Of a DNA stretch of 64,000 nucleotides, positions 50,827-58,916 are shown piece by piece (the stretch's first letter is position 1; each line of letters starts with the position of its first letter). The notes beneath the pieces are model-generated. The model did no database searches. It was not told the DNA's origin and saw nothing but the letters and a program-made list of their open reading frames with translations. Made by a program: the position numbers and the translations under genes. Source of the stretch: Bacteroidota bacterium (GTDB lineage Bacteria > Bacteroidota > Bacteroidia > Flavobacteriales > Flavobacteriaceae). The DNA is taken from positions 25,632 through 89,631 of the forward strand of contig JAQCBK010000002.1 in NCBI GenBank assembly GCA_027621505.1, in the 5' to 3' direction.

Positions 50827-51405
50827 ATGGGGAAAAATTCGGTAAAAAAAATTGTGCTGTTTGCTTCTGGTTCAGGAACCAATGTGGAAAATATCATTCG
50901 CTTTTTCATGTCTGACCCATTGATTAAGGCCTCTATGGTTTTTACCAACAACCCCAATGCAGGGGTCATTCAAAGGGTACAATCCTTGAATGTTCCTGCC
51001 ATTGTATTCAATAAGACCGAATTGACCAACGGACAATTACTGGCTCAACTCAAATCATCGATGCCTGATTTAATTGTTTTGGCTGGGTTTTTATTAAAAA
51101 TTCCCCCCGAATTTGTCCATACGTTCAGTGGGAAGATCATCAATATCCATCCTTCCCTGTTACCCAAACATGGAGGAAAAGGAATGTATGGAGCACATGT
51201 TCATCAGTCTGTCAAAACTGCAGGAGACAAAGAGACTGGAATCACCATTCACTTTGTCAACGAACACTATGACGAAGGATCAATAATTTTTCAATCCAAA
51301 GTTCCCGTTGACGAGCGAGATAGTCCAGAGGAAATTGCCAAAAAAGTCCATGAATTGGAATACCAATATTATCCGAAAGTCATACAAAATCTTTTGAATT
51401 CATAA
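50827..51405 (+). CDS. purN: Phosphoribosylglycinamide formyltransferase PurN
   Basis: A 192-residue enzyme. GSGTNVENIIRFF near residue 13, INIHPSLLPKHGGKGMYG near residue 103 with catalytic Asn/His, and HYDEGSIIFQ near residue 146 with the catalytic Asp. It adds a formyl group from formyl-THF in purine synthesis. I choose ATG 50827; GTG 50818 is also in frame. rnhA begins on the base after its stop. Confidence 0.93.
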   Translation: MGKNSVKKIVLFASGSGTNVENIIRFFMSDPLIKASMVFTNNPNAGVIQRVQSLNVPAIVFNKTELTNGQLLAQLKSSMPDLIVLAGFLLKIPPEFVHTFSGKIINIHPSLLPKHGGKGMYGAHVHQSVKTAGDKETGITIHFVNEHYDEGSIIFQSKVPVDERDSPEEIAKKVHELEYQYYPKVIQNLLNS

Positions 51406-51894
51406 ATGTCGGAAAGGATCAATATATATACTGATGGTTCCTCTTTGGGAAATCCGGGGCCAGGAGGCTATGGAATTATTATGGAATGGGAGGGAATGGA
51501 TCACATGAAAGAATTTTCTGAGGGATTTCGTTTGACGACAAACAACAGAATGGAATTATTGGCAGTTATTGTTGGGTTGGAGACCTTAAAAAGGCACCCG
51601 ATGGAGGTTACGATTTATTGTGACTCGAAATATGTAGTCGATGCCGTTGAAAAAAAATGGGTATTCCAGTGGGAGAAAAAGGGCTTTAAAGACAAAAAGA
51701 ATCCAGATTTATGGCAACGCTATCTTAAGGTCCATCGAAAACACAAGGTTAATTTCATATGGATCAAGGGGCACAACAATCACCTCCAAAACGAGAGGTG
51801 TGACCATTTGGCTGTTGGCGCCGCCAAACAACAAGATTTAAAAATCGATCGAGTTTTTGAACAAGATCACCATAAAAAAACCCTTCTTGATTGA
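51406..51894 (+). CDS. rnhA: Ribonuclease HI
   Basis: A 162-residue RNase H. Catalytic acids are visible in INIYTDGSSLGNPGPGGYG (Asp near residue 9), NNRMELLAV (Glu near residue 49), IYCDSKYVVDAV (Asp near residue 71) and ERCDHLAVGAA (Asp near residue 132). It removes RNA from RNA-DNA hybrids. Unlike purN and purF it is not a purine gene; it is tightly fused in transcription to purN (TAAATG). Confidence 0.95.
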   Translation: MSERINIYTDGSSLGNPGPGGYGIIMEWEGMDHMKEFSEGFRLTTNNRMELLAVIVGLETLKRHPMEVTIYCDSKYVVDAVEKKWVFQWEKKGFKDKKNPDLWQRYLKVHRKHKVNFIWIKGHNNHLQNERCDHLAVGAAKQQDLKIDRVFEQDHHKKTLLD

Positions 51895-51930
51895 TAAAAA
51901 ATACGATCATAAATCTTTTATCAAATTGCA

Positions 51931-51959
51931 TTTGAGCCATTTGAAGTTTATTATTTTTG
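51931..51959 (+). promoter_or_regulatory. Promoter (TTTG, N17, TATTTTTG) 4 bases before the PfkB kinase gene
   Basis: TTTG (51931-51934), a 17-base spacer and TATTTTTG (51952-51959) match both promoter elements. The box ends 4 bases before the ATG at 51964, so the mRNA is predicted to start at or next to the start codon. Confidence 0.55.
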
Positions 51960-51963
51960 TCTT

Positions 51964-52893
51964 ATGAACCATAAACTGCTTGTTGTGGGGACCATGGCTT
52001 ACGACGCCATTGAAACCCCCTTTGGAAAAGTGGATAAAATTTTGGGTGGAGCCGCCACTTACATTGGCCTTTCTGCTTCACGGTTCTCCCTAGATTGTGC
52101 AATCGTATCGGTAGTAGGAGAAGATTTCGAAGAGGAACATCTGTCCCTATTGAGAGACAGGGGAGTGGATTTGTCGGGCGTTGAAATCGTAAAAGGAGGC
52201 GCCACCTTCTTCTGGAGCGGAAAGTACCACAATGATCTCAACACCAGAACCACACTGGATACCCAATTGAATGTGCTGGAAAACTTTAACCCCAAAATAC
52301 CAGACCACCTCAAAACGCCAGACATTGTCATGTTGGGAAATTTGTCTCCCGATGTTCAGCTAAAAGCCCTAGATCAGTTGGAGTCTAAGCCAAAGTTAAT
52401 TGTATTGGATACCATGAATTTTTGGATGGAGCACTTTAGGCCTGCACTGGATAAAGTGATCACAAAGGTGGATGTCATATCAATAAATGATGAGGAAGCG
52501 CGTCAATTGACCGGTGAGTATTCTTTGGTCAAAGCAGCGGGTGAAATTCAAAAGATGGGGCCAAAATATGTGATCATCAAAAAGGGTGAACACGGGGCAT
52601 TGCTTTTTCATGATAAAGAAATTTTTTGTGCACCTGCCCTCCCTTTGGAGGAAGTTTTTGATCCTACGGGTGCTGGAGACAGTTTTGCAGGAGGATTTAC
52701 AGGATACCTTACTGAAACTGGGAACATTTCCTTTAACAACATGAAATTGGCCATCATTTACGGCTCTGCCATGGCCTCTTTTACCGTGGAAAAGTTCGGT
52801 ACGGAAAAACTTGTCAATTATACCCCGTCCATGATGATGGCTCGTTTAAGAGCTTTCAAAGAATTAACTACATTTGAGATCGAGATTGAATAA
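51964..52893 (+). CDS. PfkB-family carbohydrate kinase
   Basis: A 309-residue ribokinase-like enzyme. N-terminal GGAATYIGLSASRF near residue 29 (first signature) and C-terminal DPTGAGDSFAGGFTGYL near residue 236 (second signature with the catalytic Asp). The substrate may be a sugar or a nucleoside; adjacency to purF and purN hints at nucleoside metabolism but does not prove it. Confidence 0.9.
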   Translation: MNHKLLVVGTMAYDAIETPFGKVDKILGGAATYIGLSASRFSLDCAIVSVVGEDFEEEHLSLLRDRGVDLSGVEIVKGGATFFWSGKYHNDLNTRTTLDTQLNVLENFNPKIPDHLKTPDIVMLGNLSPDVQLKALDQLESKPKLIVLDTMNFWMEHFRPALDKVITKVDVISINDEEARQLTGEYSLVKAAGEIQKMGPKYVIIKKGEHGALLFHDKEIFCAPALPLEEVFDPTGAGDSFAGGFTGYLTETGNISFNNMKLAIIYGSAMASFTVEKFGTEKLVNYTPSMMMARLRAFKELTTFEIEIE

Positions 52894-52904
52894 AAAATAT
52901 CACA

Positions 52905-54803
52905 ATGAGTGACGCCATCAAACATGAATGTGGAATTGCAATGATCCACTTGAAAAAGGATCTCCAGTATTTTAAAGAAAAATATGGAACCGCAATGTTT
53001 GCCATTAATAAGATGTATCTGATGATGGAAAAACAGCACAATCGTGGTCAAGATGGTGCAGGTTTGGCTTGTGTTAAATTGAACATGAAACCGGGTCAGC
53101 GATACATTGCAAGGGCCCGCTCCAACGGACAACAGCCCATTCAGGAAATTTTCAAAAAGGTTAACAAAAGTGTGCAACAGGCTTCAGAAAAAGATCCTGA
53201 CTTGTTAAATAATGTAGATCAATTTAAGGAAGAGGTTCCCTATGCAGGAGAGTTGATGCTCGGACATTTGCGCTACGGAACATTTGGTAAGAACAGTATC
53301 GAAAGTGTTCATCCTTTTTTGAGACAAAACAATTGGATGCATCGTAATTTGATTGTAGCGGGAAACTTTAACCTTACCAACGTAAATGAGCTTTTTGACA
53401 CCTTGGTTGAACTGGGACAACATCCAAAAGAAAAAGCCGATACCATTACGGTAATGGAAAAGATAGGTCACTTCCTCGATGATGCTGTAGCAAAAATTTA
53501 TAAAAAATTAAAAAAAGAGGGTTTCAATAAAGCCGATGCCTCCCCCCAAATTGCCGAGCGATTGAGTATGAAAAAGGTTTTGCGTAAAGCCTCAAAAAAA
53601 TGGGATGGAGGGTACACCATAGCTGGATTACTAGGCCATGGTGAGTCTTTTGTGTTCCGTGACCCAGCTGGAATAAGACCTGCCTATTACTATGATGACG
53701 AGGAAATATTGGTGGTGGCTTCGGAACGACCTGCCATTCAAACGGTTTTCAACGTTCCCTTTGATGACATACAAGAATTGCCTCCTGGATATGCTTTGTT
53801 GACAAAAAAATCAGGGGCGGTTAAGCTCAGTGAAATACAACAGCCTGTCGAACGAAAGTCTTGCTCTTTTGAGAGGATTTATTTTTCAAGAGGTGGAGAT
53901 GCTGAAATTTATAAAGAAAGAAAAAAATTGGGGAGCCTGCTTTTTCCTCAAATCCAAAAGGCCATCCAAAACGATTTGGAGAACACGGTTTTTTCTTTTA
54001 TTCCTAATACAGCAGAAACTTCTTTTTACGGATTGTTGGGAGCCGTGCAGGACAATATCGTTCAATCCCTAAAGAACACCATTCTCAGTGAAAAAAAGCA
54101 CAGTAATGAAGAATTGGAAAAGCTGTTCTCCCTTCGGCCTAGAATTGAAAAAATCGCCATTAAGGATGCTAAACTCAGAACGTTTATTACTGAGGATGTT
54201 AGCAGAGACGATTTGGTTGCCCATGTCTATGATGTAACCTATGGTGTGATCAAACCTACAGACCACTTGGTTATTATTGACGATAGTATCGTCCGGGGAA
54301 CAACTTTGCAAAAAAGTATCTTGAGAATGCTGGATCGATTGAACCCAAAAAAAATCATCATTGTTTCCAGTGCTCCTCAGATTCGATATCCTGACTGTTA
54401 TGGCATTGATATGGCCAGAATTGATAATTTTATTGCTTTCAAAGCAGCCATAGCACTCCATGAAGATCAAAAAACCTTGGACGCCACCTTGGAAACTGTA
54501 TACAGGAATTGCAAACAAAATCAGGAACTCCCCATTGAAGAAGTAGAGAATTGTGTTAAAGCCTTGTACGAACCTTTTACTGATGAGCAGGTATCCGCCA
54601 AAATTGCTCAGATTCTGAAAGGGGAGAATATCAATGCAGCCGTTGAGGTCATTTTCCAAACCATAGAAGATTTGCATGAAGCTTGCCCCAAAAATTTGGG
54701 GGATTGGTATTTCTCTGGAAATTATCCTACCCCAGGTGGGAATAGAGTCGTTAATCGAGCATTTATGAATTTTTATGAAGGAAAATCCGTAAGAGCTTAC
54801 TAA
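52905..54803 (+). CDS. purF: Amidophosphoribosyltransferase (PurF family, long form)
   Basis: A 632-residue two-domain enzyme. The N-terminal Ntn glutaminase starts MSDAIKHECGIAMIHL, with the catalytic Cys at residue 9, so a short propeptide must be removed. RYGTFGKNSIESVHPF near residue 121 and the DPAGIRPAYY region follow. The C-terminal PRPP site is HLVIIDDSIVRGTT near residue 459. The protein is longer than the E. coli enzyme, as usual in Bacteroidota. First step of purine synthesis. Confidence 0.88.
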   Translation: MSDAIKHECGIAMIHLKKDLQYFKEKYGTAMFAINKMYLMMEKQHNRGQDGAGLACVKLNMKPGQRYIARARSNGQQPIQEIFKKVNKSVQQASEKDPDLLNNVDQFKEEVPYAGELMLGHLRYGTFGKNSIESVHPFLRQNNWMHRNLIVAGNFNLTNVNELFDTLVELGQHPKEKADTITVMEKIGHFLDDAVAKIYKKLKKEGFNKADASPQIAERLSMKKVLRKASKKWDGGYTIAGLLGHGESFVFRDPAGIRPAYYYDDEEILVVASERPAIQTVFNVPFDDIQELPPGYALLTKKSGAVKLSEIQQPVERKSCSFERIYFSRGGDAEIYKERKKLGSLLFPQIQKAIQNDLENTVFSFIPNTAETSFYGLLGAVQDNIVQSLKNTILSEKKHSNEELEKLFSLRPRIEKIAIKDAKLRTFITEDVSRDDLVAHVYDVTYGVIKPTDHLVIIDDSIVRGTTLQKSILRMLDRLNPKKIIIVSSAPQIRYPDCYGIDMARIDNFIAFKAAIALHEDQKTLDATLETVYRNCKQNQELPIEEVENCVKALYEPFTDEQVSAKIAQILKGENINAAVEVIFQTIEDLHEACPKNLGDWYFSGNYPTPGGNRVVNRAFMNFYEGKSVRAY

Positions 54804-54985
54804 TGAGACATATAATTTTTTTTAATTAAATCAAAAATTATTTATCTATATAGATGGCTTTCGAGCAAATTACCTTTATCAGAAAAAAGTGTATTTAAAC
54901 GTTTTATTGTTCGATGCCTGACCCATTCATCTACTTTTACATCACCAGAACATAAGTAGGTTAAGTTCATGGTAAGATTTGGGGC

Positions 54986-55013
54986 AAAAAGGGAGGATTT
55001 ATCCTCCCTTTTT
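54986..55013. terminator. Bidirectional intrinsic terminator between purF and sodA
   Basis: A perfect stem, GGGAGGA (54991-54997) with TCCTCCC (55002-55008) and a four-base loop, is flanked by AAAAA before and TTTTT after. It ends transcripts in both directions. purF lies about 180 bases to the left, and sodA (minus) ends 30 bases to the right. Confidence 0.85.
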
Positions 55014-55043
55014 ATTTTTACTAAGTTCACCCCGTTAAATCTC

Positions 55044-55652
55044 TTACTTGTTTTGCCCATACAATTCACTCACTTTTTCCCAGTTGATTACATTAAAAAA
55101 CGCACTGATGTAATCTGGTCTTCTGTTTTGGTAATTTAAATAGTAGGCATGCTCCCACACATCAAGTCCAAGGATAGGAGTTCCTCCACATCCGATACCT
55201 GGCATCAACGGATTGTCCTGGTTAGCAGAGGAACAAACTTCTACTTCACCTCCTTTGTGAACACAAAGCCATGCCCATCCTGAGCCAAACCGGGTAGCAG
55301 CTGCTTTCGAAAAAGCCGTTTTAAAATCGTCAAATGTTCCATAAGCGGCATCGATGGCCTCGGCCAAGTCTCCTGAAGGAGTTCCTCCTCCATTGGGGCT
55401 CATTACTTCCCAAAACAAGCAGTGATTGTAGTAACCTCCCCCATTGTTTCGTAGGGCTGCATTGTTCATGTCCATCTTTTCCAAAATGCTTTCAATACTG
55501 TCGGATGCCATAGCTGATCCTTCCAAAGCTGCATTGAGGTTGGTCGTGTAACCATTGTGGTGTTTTCCATGGTGGATCTCCATGGTTTTTGCATCGATAT
55601 GCGGTTCTAACGCATCGTTTGCATACGGTAATTGTGGTAATTCAAAAGCCAT
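55044..55652 (-). CDS. Superoxide dismutase, Fe/Mn type
   Basis: A 202-residue enzyme. Metal ligands appear in [17 protein letters not shown] near residue 24 (His), [16 protein letters not shown] near residue 70 (His), and [19 protein letters not shown] near residue 163 (Asp and His). It protects against superoxide. The residues around the metal do not let me choose iron or manganese confidently. Confidence 0.95.
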   Translation of the reverse strand: MAFELPQLPYANDALEPHIDAKTMEIHHGKHHNGYTTNLNAALEGSAMASDSIESILEKMDMNNAALRNNGGGYYNHCLFWEVMSPNGGGTPSGDLAEAIDAAYGTFDDFKTAFSKAAATRFGSGWAWLCVHKGGEVEVCSSANQDNPLMPGIGCGGTPILGLDVWEHAYYLNYQNRRPDYISAFFNVINWEKVSELYGQNK

Positions 55653-55671
55653 AATGTTTTTTTGTTTTCAA

Positions 55672-55679
55672 CAAAAGTA
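55672..55679 (-). promoter_or_regulatory. -7 promoter box (TACTTTTG) of the superoxide dismutase gene
   Basis: On the minus strand TACTTTTG (55679-55672) matches TAnnTTTG exactly, 19 bases upstream of the ATG at 55652. Confidence 0.5.
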
Positions 55680-55747
55680 GAATTTCTTTTATGGTTTCCG
55701 TAAGGGATGACAACGAAAAAAACTAAATTTAATGATTATATAAGGTC

Positions 55748-58700
55748 ATGAAATCGAGTGCTTTTCAAATCATAAATGCTGCGGCTGGCTCTGGGAAGAC
55801 TTACTCTTTGGTTTATGCCTACCTGCAAAAATTACTATCCACCAACCGAGACGACGGCTACAAAAATATGTTGGCCTTGACCTTTACCAACAAGGCGGTA
55901 AACGAGATGAAGTTTAGGATTTTGAATAGCCTTTATCTTTTGGCCCATAAAATCGATGATGAAAAAATCAAACACATTTGCTCAAGTCTGACCAGTGACC
56001 TGGAGATTGATATCTCCACACTTCAAATCAAGGCGGAGAGAATGTTGAATAAAATCCTTCATGAATATGCTGCTTTTGAAGTCATTACATTGGATAGTTT
56101 TACCCATAAAATTATTAAGAGTTTCGCCAAAGACCTAAGAATCCCTGCCAGTTTTGAGGTTACCTTAGATGGTGATTTGCTGTTGGAGGAAATGACAGAA
56201 AATCTTTTGGATCAAGCTGGAATCGATCCCAGCTTAACCAAAATATTGGTCGCATTTAGTTTGAGTAAAACGGAGGAGCTCAAGAGCTGGAACATTGGCC
56301 AAGACCTGTTTGAATTTTCAAAATTATTGCTCAACGAGAACGATCGTTTGCCCCTGTCTCAACTTAAAAATATTGACCCCCGAGTTTTTGAATCACAAAA
56401 AAAGGATTTTATTGTATTACAGTCCAAGCTGGTAAATGAACTTCAGGCCATGGGTCGAGAAACATTAGAACGCATCAGAGATCAAGGGATAAGTGCTGAA
56501 GACTTTTCTCGCAAGACCCTTTATACTCATTTTGAGAAAGTGGCCAACGGAACGATTGACGGACTTTATGGGAACCAACTCGAAGACAATTTAAAAGCAG
56601 GGGAACGCATCTACACCCAATCTCTGGAGGACGATAAAAAAAACAAGATTGATGGTTTAATTCCCCAATTGCTGGAGGATTTTTTACAAATCAAACGAAA
56701 AGTAGGCCGACTGCTTTTGCTGAAGAGCATCATCAGTCAATGGACGCCTTTGTCTTTGATCGGTTGGATGGAGAAGGGCCTATCGGAACTACAGCTTCCA
56801 GAAAATCGCCTCCTGCTCAGTAGGTTCAACGAGATGATAGATAAAGAAATATCTGGACTTGATGCTCCTTACCTCTATGAGCGACTGGGCGAAAAATACC
56901 GTTATTATTTTATTGATGAATTTCAGGATACTTCAAGGTTACAATGGAAAAACCTGATTCCTCTCATCTCCAATGGCCTTCAAAGTCTGGACGAGGATCA
57001 TCAATCAGGTTCTCTGCTTTTGGTGGGTGATCCCAAACAAGCCATTTATCGCTGGAGAGGGGGGGACAATGAACAGTTTTTACGTCTTTTAAATAAAGAA
57101 AGCCCTTTTCAATGGTTGCCCGATATCAAGCTTCTGTCCAAAAATCATCGCAGCCGTAAGGCCATTATCGATTTCAACAATCAGTTTTTTGCATGGGTAG
57201 CCTCTGTTTTAGACGATCCCGAGCAAAAAGCAATTTTTGAGCAACAGACCCAACAGCAATTCAATGACAAAAATGGAGGACAGGTGACCATTCAATTCAT
57301 TGAAAAAGGCAATCATAAAGAAAGTACCTTTCCTGAGTATCAACAGCAAACGATCCATGCACTTGAAAAAGCGAGATCGAATGGGTTTTTGTGGGAGGAT
57401 ATGGCCGTATTGGTCAGAAAAAAAGAACATGCTGTTTTTGTGGCAGCAGCCCTTCAATCGGAAAATATTCCTTTTATATCCTCCGAGTCGCTATCGCTGG
57501 CAAGTTCCACCAAAGTGAGTTTTCTTGTTCATCTGATCCATCTGGCCACAAATCCTGATGATCAAGAGCAAAGAAAAAACATCATCGAATTTTTATGGAT
57601 TCAAAATCAACCTTCAGCTGATTTTCATTCCCTATTGAGTGATATGGTCTTTCTTCCATTTCCGCTGTTCCAAAAAGAACTAAACCAGCGATTTAAGGTT
57701 TCCTTTGACTTTGAACTTTTTTCAAAAAAATCCATTTATAATGCTATCGAGTATGCCATTCATGCCTTTGGATTGAATCAAAAAATGGAAGCCCATTTAA
57801 ATGCCCTTTTGGATGATGTTTATGAATTTAGCATCAGAGAAGACGGAAGTTTTTTAAGTTATCTACACCATTGGGAAGTTAAGGGAAATCATCAAAAAAT
57901 TATTATCCCTGAGGGGACCAATGCAGTAAAAATCATGACCATCCACAAGGCCAAGGGGCTTGAATTTCCTGTGGTAGTTTTTCCTTTTGCATCAGAGGAT
58001 TTGGTTTCTTCTCGTATTCGAAAAGTTTGGTATCCCATTAAAAATCAATTTGACACTTCCTTTGAATGGGGAAGGGTACATTTCTCCAGCAAGTTAAATT
58101 ATCTGGGGGATGAGGGCTCTGATTTTTATCACCGAGAGGTGCTGGCAGCCCAAGGCGATTCCCTAAACACACTTTATGTAGCCATGACCCGTGCCATTTC
58201 TCAAATGTATGTCATTTGTACCCTCGAAGCCAAAAAGAGCCAGGTGGACAAAAGCTATGCGACCTTGCTGAACCATTTTGTTTGGAATAAAAACCAAGAA
58301 CCTCAAATTGAAAGTCCTTTTTTGTGGGCTGGATCGGAAAATATTCAAATTACTCGTCCTCGGTCAAGTATTAAAACCATTGAACCGAATTTCGTCATCT
58401 GTCCTCATTGGCAACAAAGACTATGGGTTCAGATCAGCCCCAAAAACGATGAGGCCTCCATTGCTGCCCGTCACGAGGGCAGGTTGGTTCATGCTTTGAT
58501 GGCAGACGTTTATCATTCCAATGACGTCCCCAATGTAATCAATGAGGCACTGAACAATGGGACCATCGCCGAAGAGGAATACCAACATTATCAACAGTTG
58601 ATGAAAAATATTGTGGAGCACCCGCTCTTGTCTCCTTTCTTCGCAGCGGAATCAAAAGTTTTGAACGAAAAAGATATTTTAATTCCCGGGCAGTCTTTTG

Positions 58701-58891
58701 TCCGTCCGGATCGGATTGTAAAAAATGAAGAGGGGTGGGTTATTATTGATTATAAAACGGGAAAGGAACGTGAACGTGACCACAAACAAATCAAACAATA
58801 TGCCGAGCTAATTGAAGAAATGACTCAAGAGAAATCAAAATGTTATTTGGTTTATATCGGCCAAGAAACCATTGTAAAAAAAGTCGCATGA
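55748..58891 (+). CDS. UvrD-type helicase-nuclease, AddA-like
   Basis: A 1047-residue superfamily 1 helicase with a C-terminal nuclease. Walker A INAAAGSGKTYSLV is near residue 8, Walker B YYFIDEFQDTSRLQWKN near residue 388, motif III LLLVGDPKQAIYRWRGGDN near residue 424, motif V VKIMTIHKAKGLEFPVVVF near residue 732 and motif VI LNTLYVAMTRA near residue 803. At the C-terminus FVRPDRIVKNEEGWVIIDYK is the PD-(D/E)XK nuclease site. It unwinds and degrades DNA ends for recombination repair, working with the next gene product as an AddAB-type pair. The next gene starts 25 bases after its stop. Confidence 0.9.
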   Translation: MKSSAFQIINAAAGSGKTYSLVYAYLQKLLSTNRDDGYKNMLALTFTNKAVNEMKFRILNSLYLLAHKIDDEKIKHICSSLTSDLEIDISTLQIKAERMLNKILHEYAAFEVITLDSFTHKIIKSFAKDLRIPASFEVTLDGDLLLEEMTENLLDQAGIDPSLTKILVAFSLSKTEELKSWNIGQDLFEFSKLLLNENDRLPLSQLKNIDPRVFESQKKDFIVLQSKLVNELQAMGRETLERIRDQGISAEDFSRKTLYTHFEKVANGTIDGLYGNQLEDNLKAGERIYTQSLEDDKKNKIDGLIPQLLEDFLQIKRKVGRLLLLKSIISQWTPLSLIGWMEKGLSELQLPENRLLLSRFNEMIDKEISGLDAPYLYERLGEKYRYYFIDEFQDTSRLQWKNLIPLISNGLQSLDEDHQSGSLLLVGDPKQAIYRWRGGDNEQFLRLLNKESPFQWLPDIKLLSKNHRSRKAIIDFNNQFFAWVASVLDDPEQKAIFEQQTQQQFNDKNGGQVTIQFIEKGNHKESTFPEYQQQTIHALEKARSNGFLWEDMAVLVRKKEHAVFVAAALQSENIPFISSESLSLASSTKVSFLVHLIHLATNPDDQEQRKNIIEFLWIQNQPSADFHSLLSDMVFLPFPLFQKELNQRFKVSFDFELFSKKSIYNAIEYAIHAFGLNQKMEAHLNALLDDVYEFSIREDGSFLSYLHHWEVKGNHQKIIIPEGTNAVKIMTIHKAKGLEFPVVVFPFASEDLVSSRIRKVWYPIKNQFDTSFEWGRVHFSSKLNYLGDEGSDFYHREVLAAQGDSLNTLYVAMTRAISQMYVICTLEAKKSQVDKSYATLLNHFVWNKNQEPQIESPFLWAGSENIQITRPRSSIKTIEPNFVICPHWQQRLWVQISPKNDEASIAARHEGRLVHALMADVYHSNDVPNVINEALNNGTIAEEEYQHYQQLMKNIVEHPLLSPFFAAESKVLNEKDILIPGQSFVRPDRIVKNEEGWVIIDYKTGKERERDHKQIKQYAELIEEMTQEKSKCYLVYIGQETIVKKVA

Positions 58892-58916
58892 GCGTCCATC
58901 AGACCAAGATCAGCCT

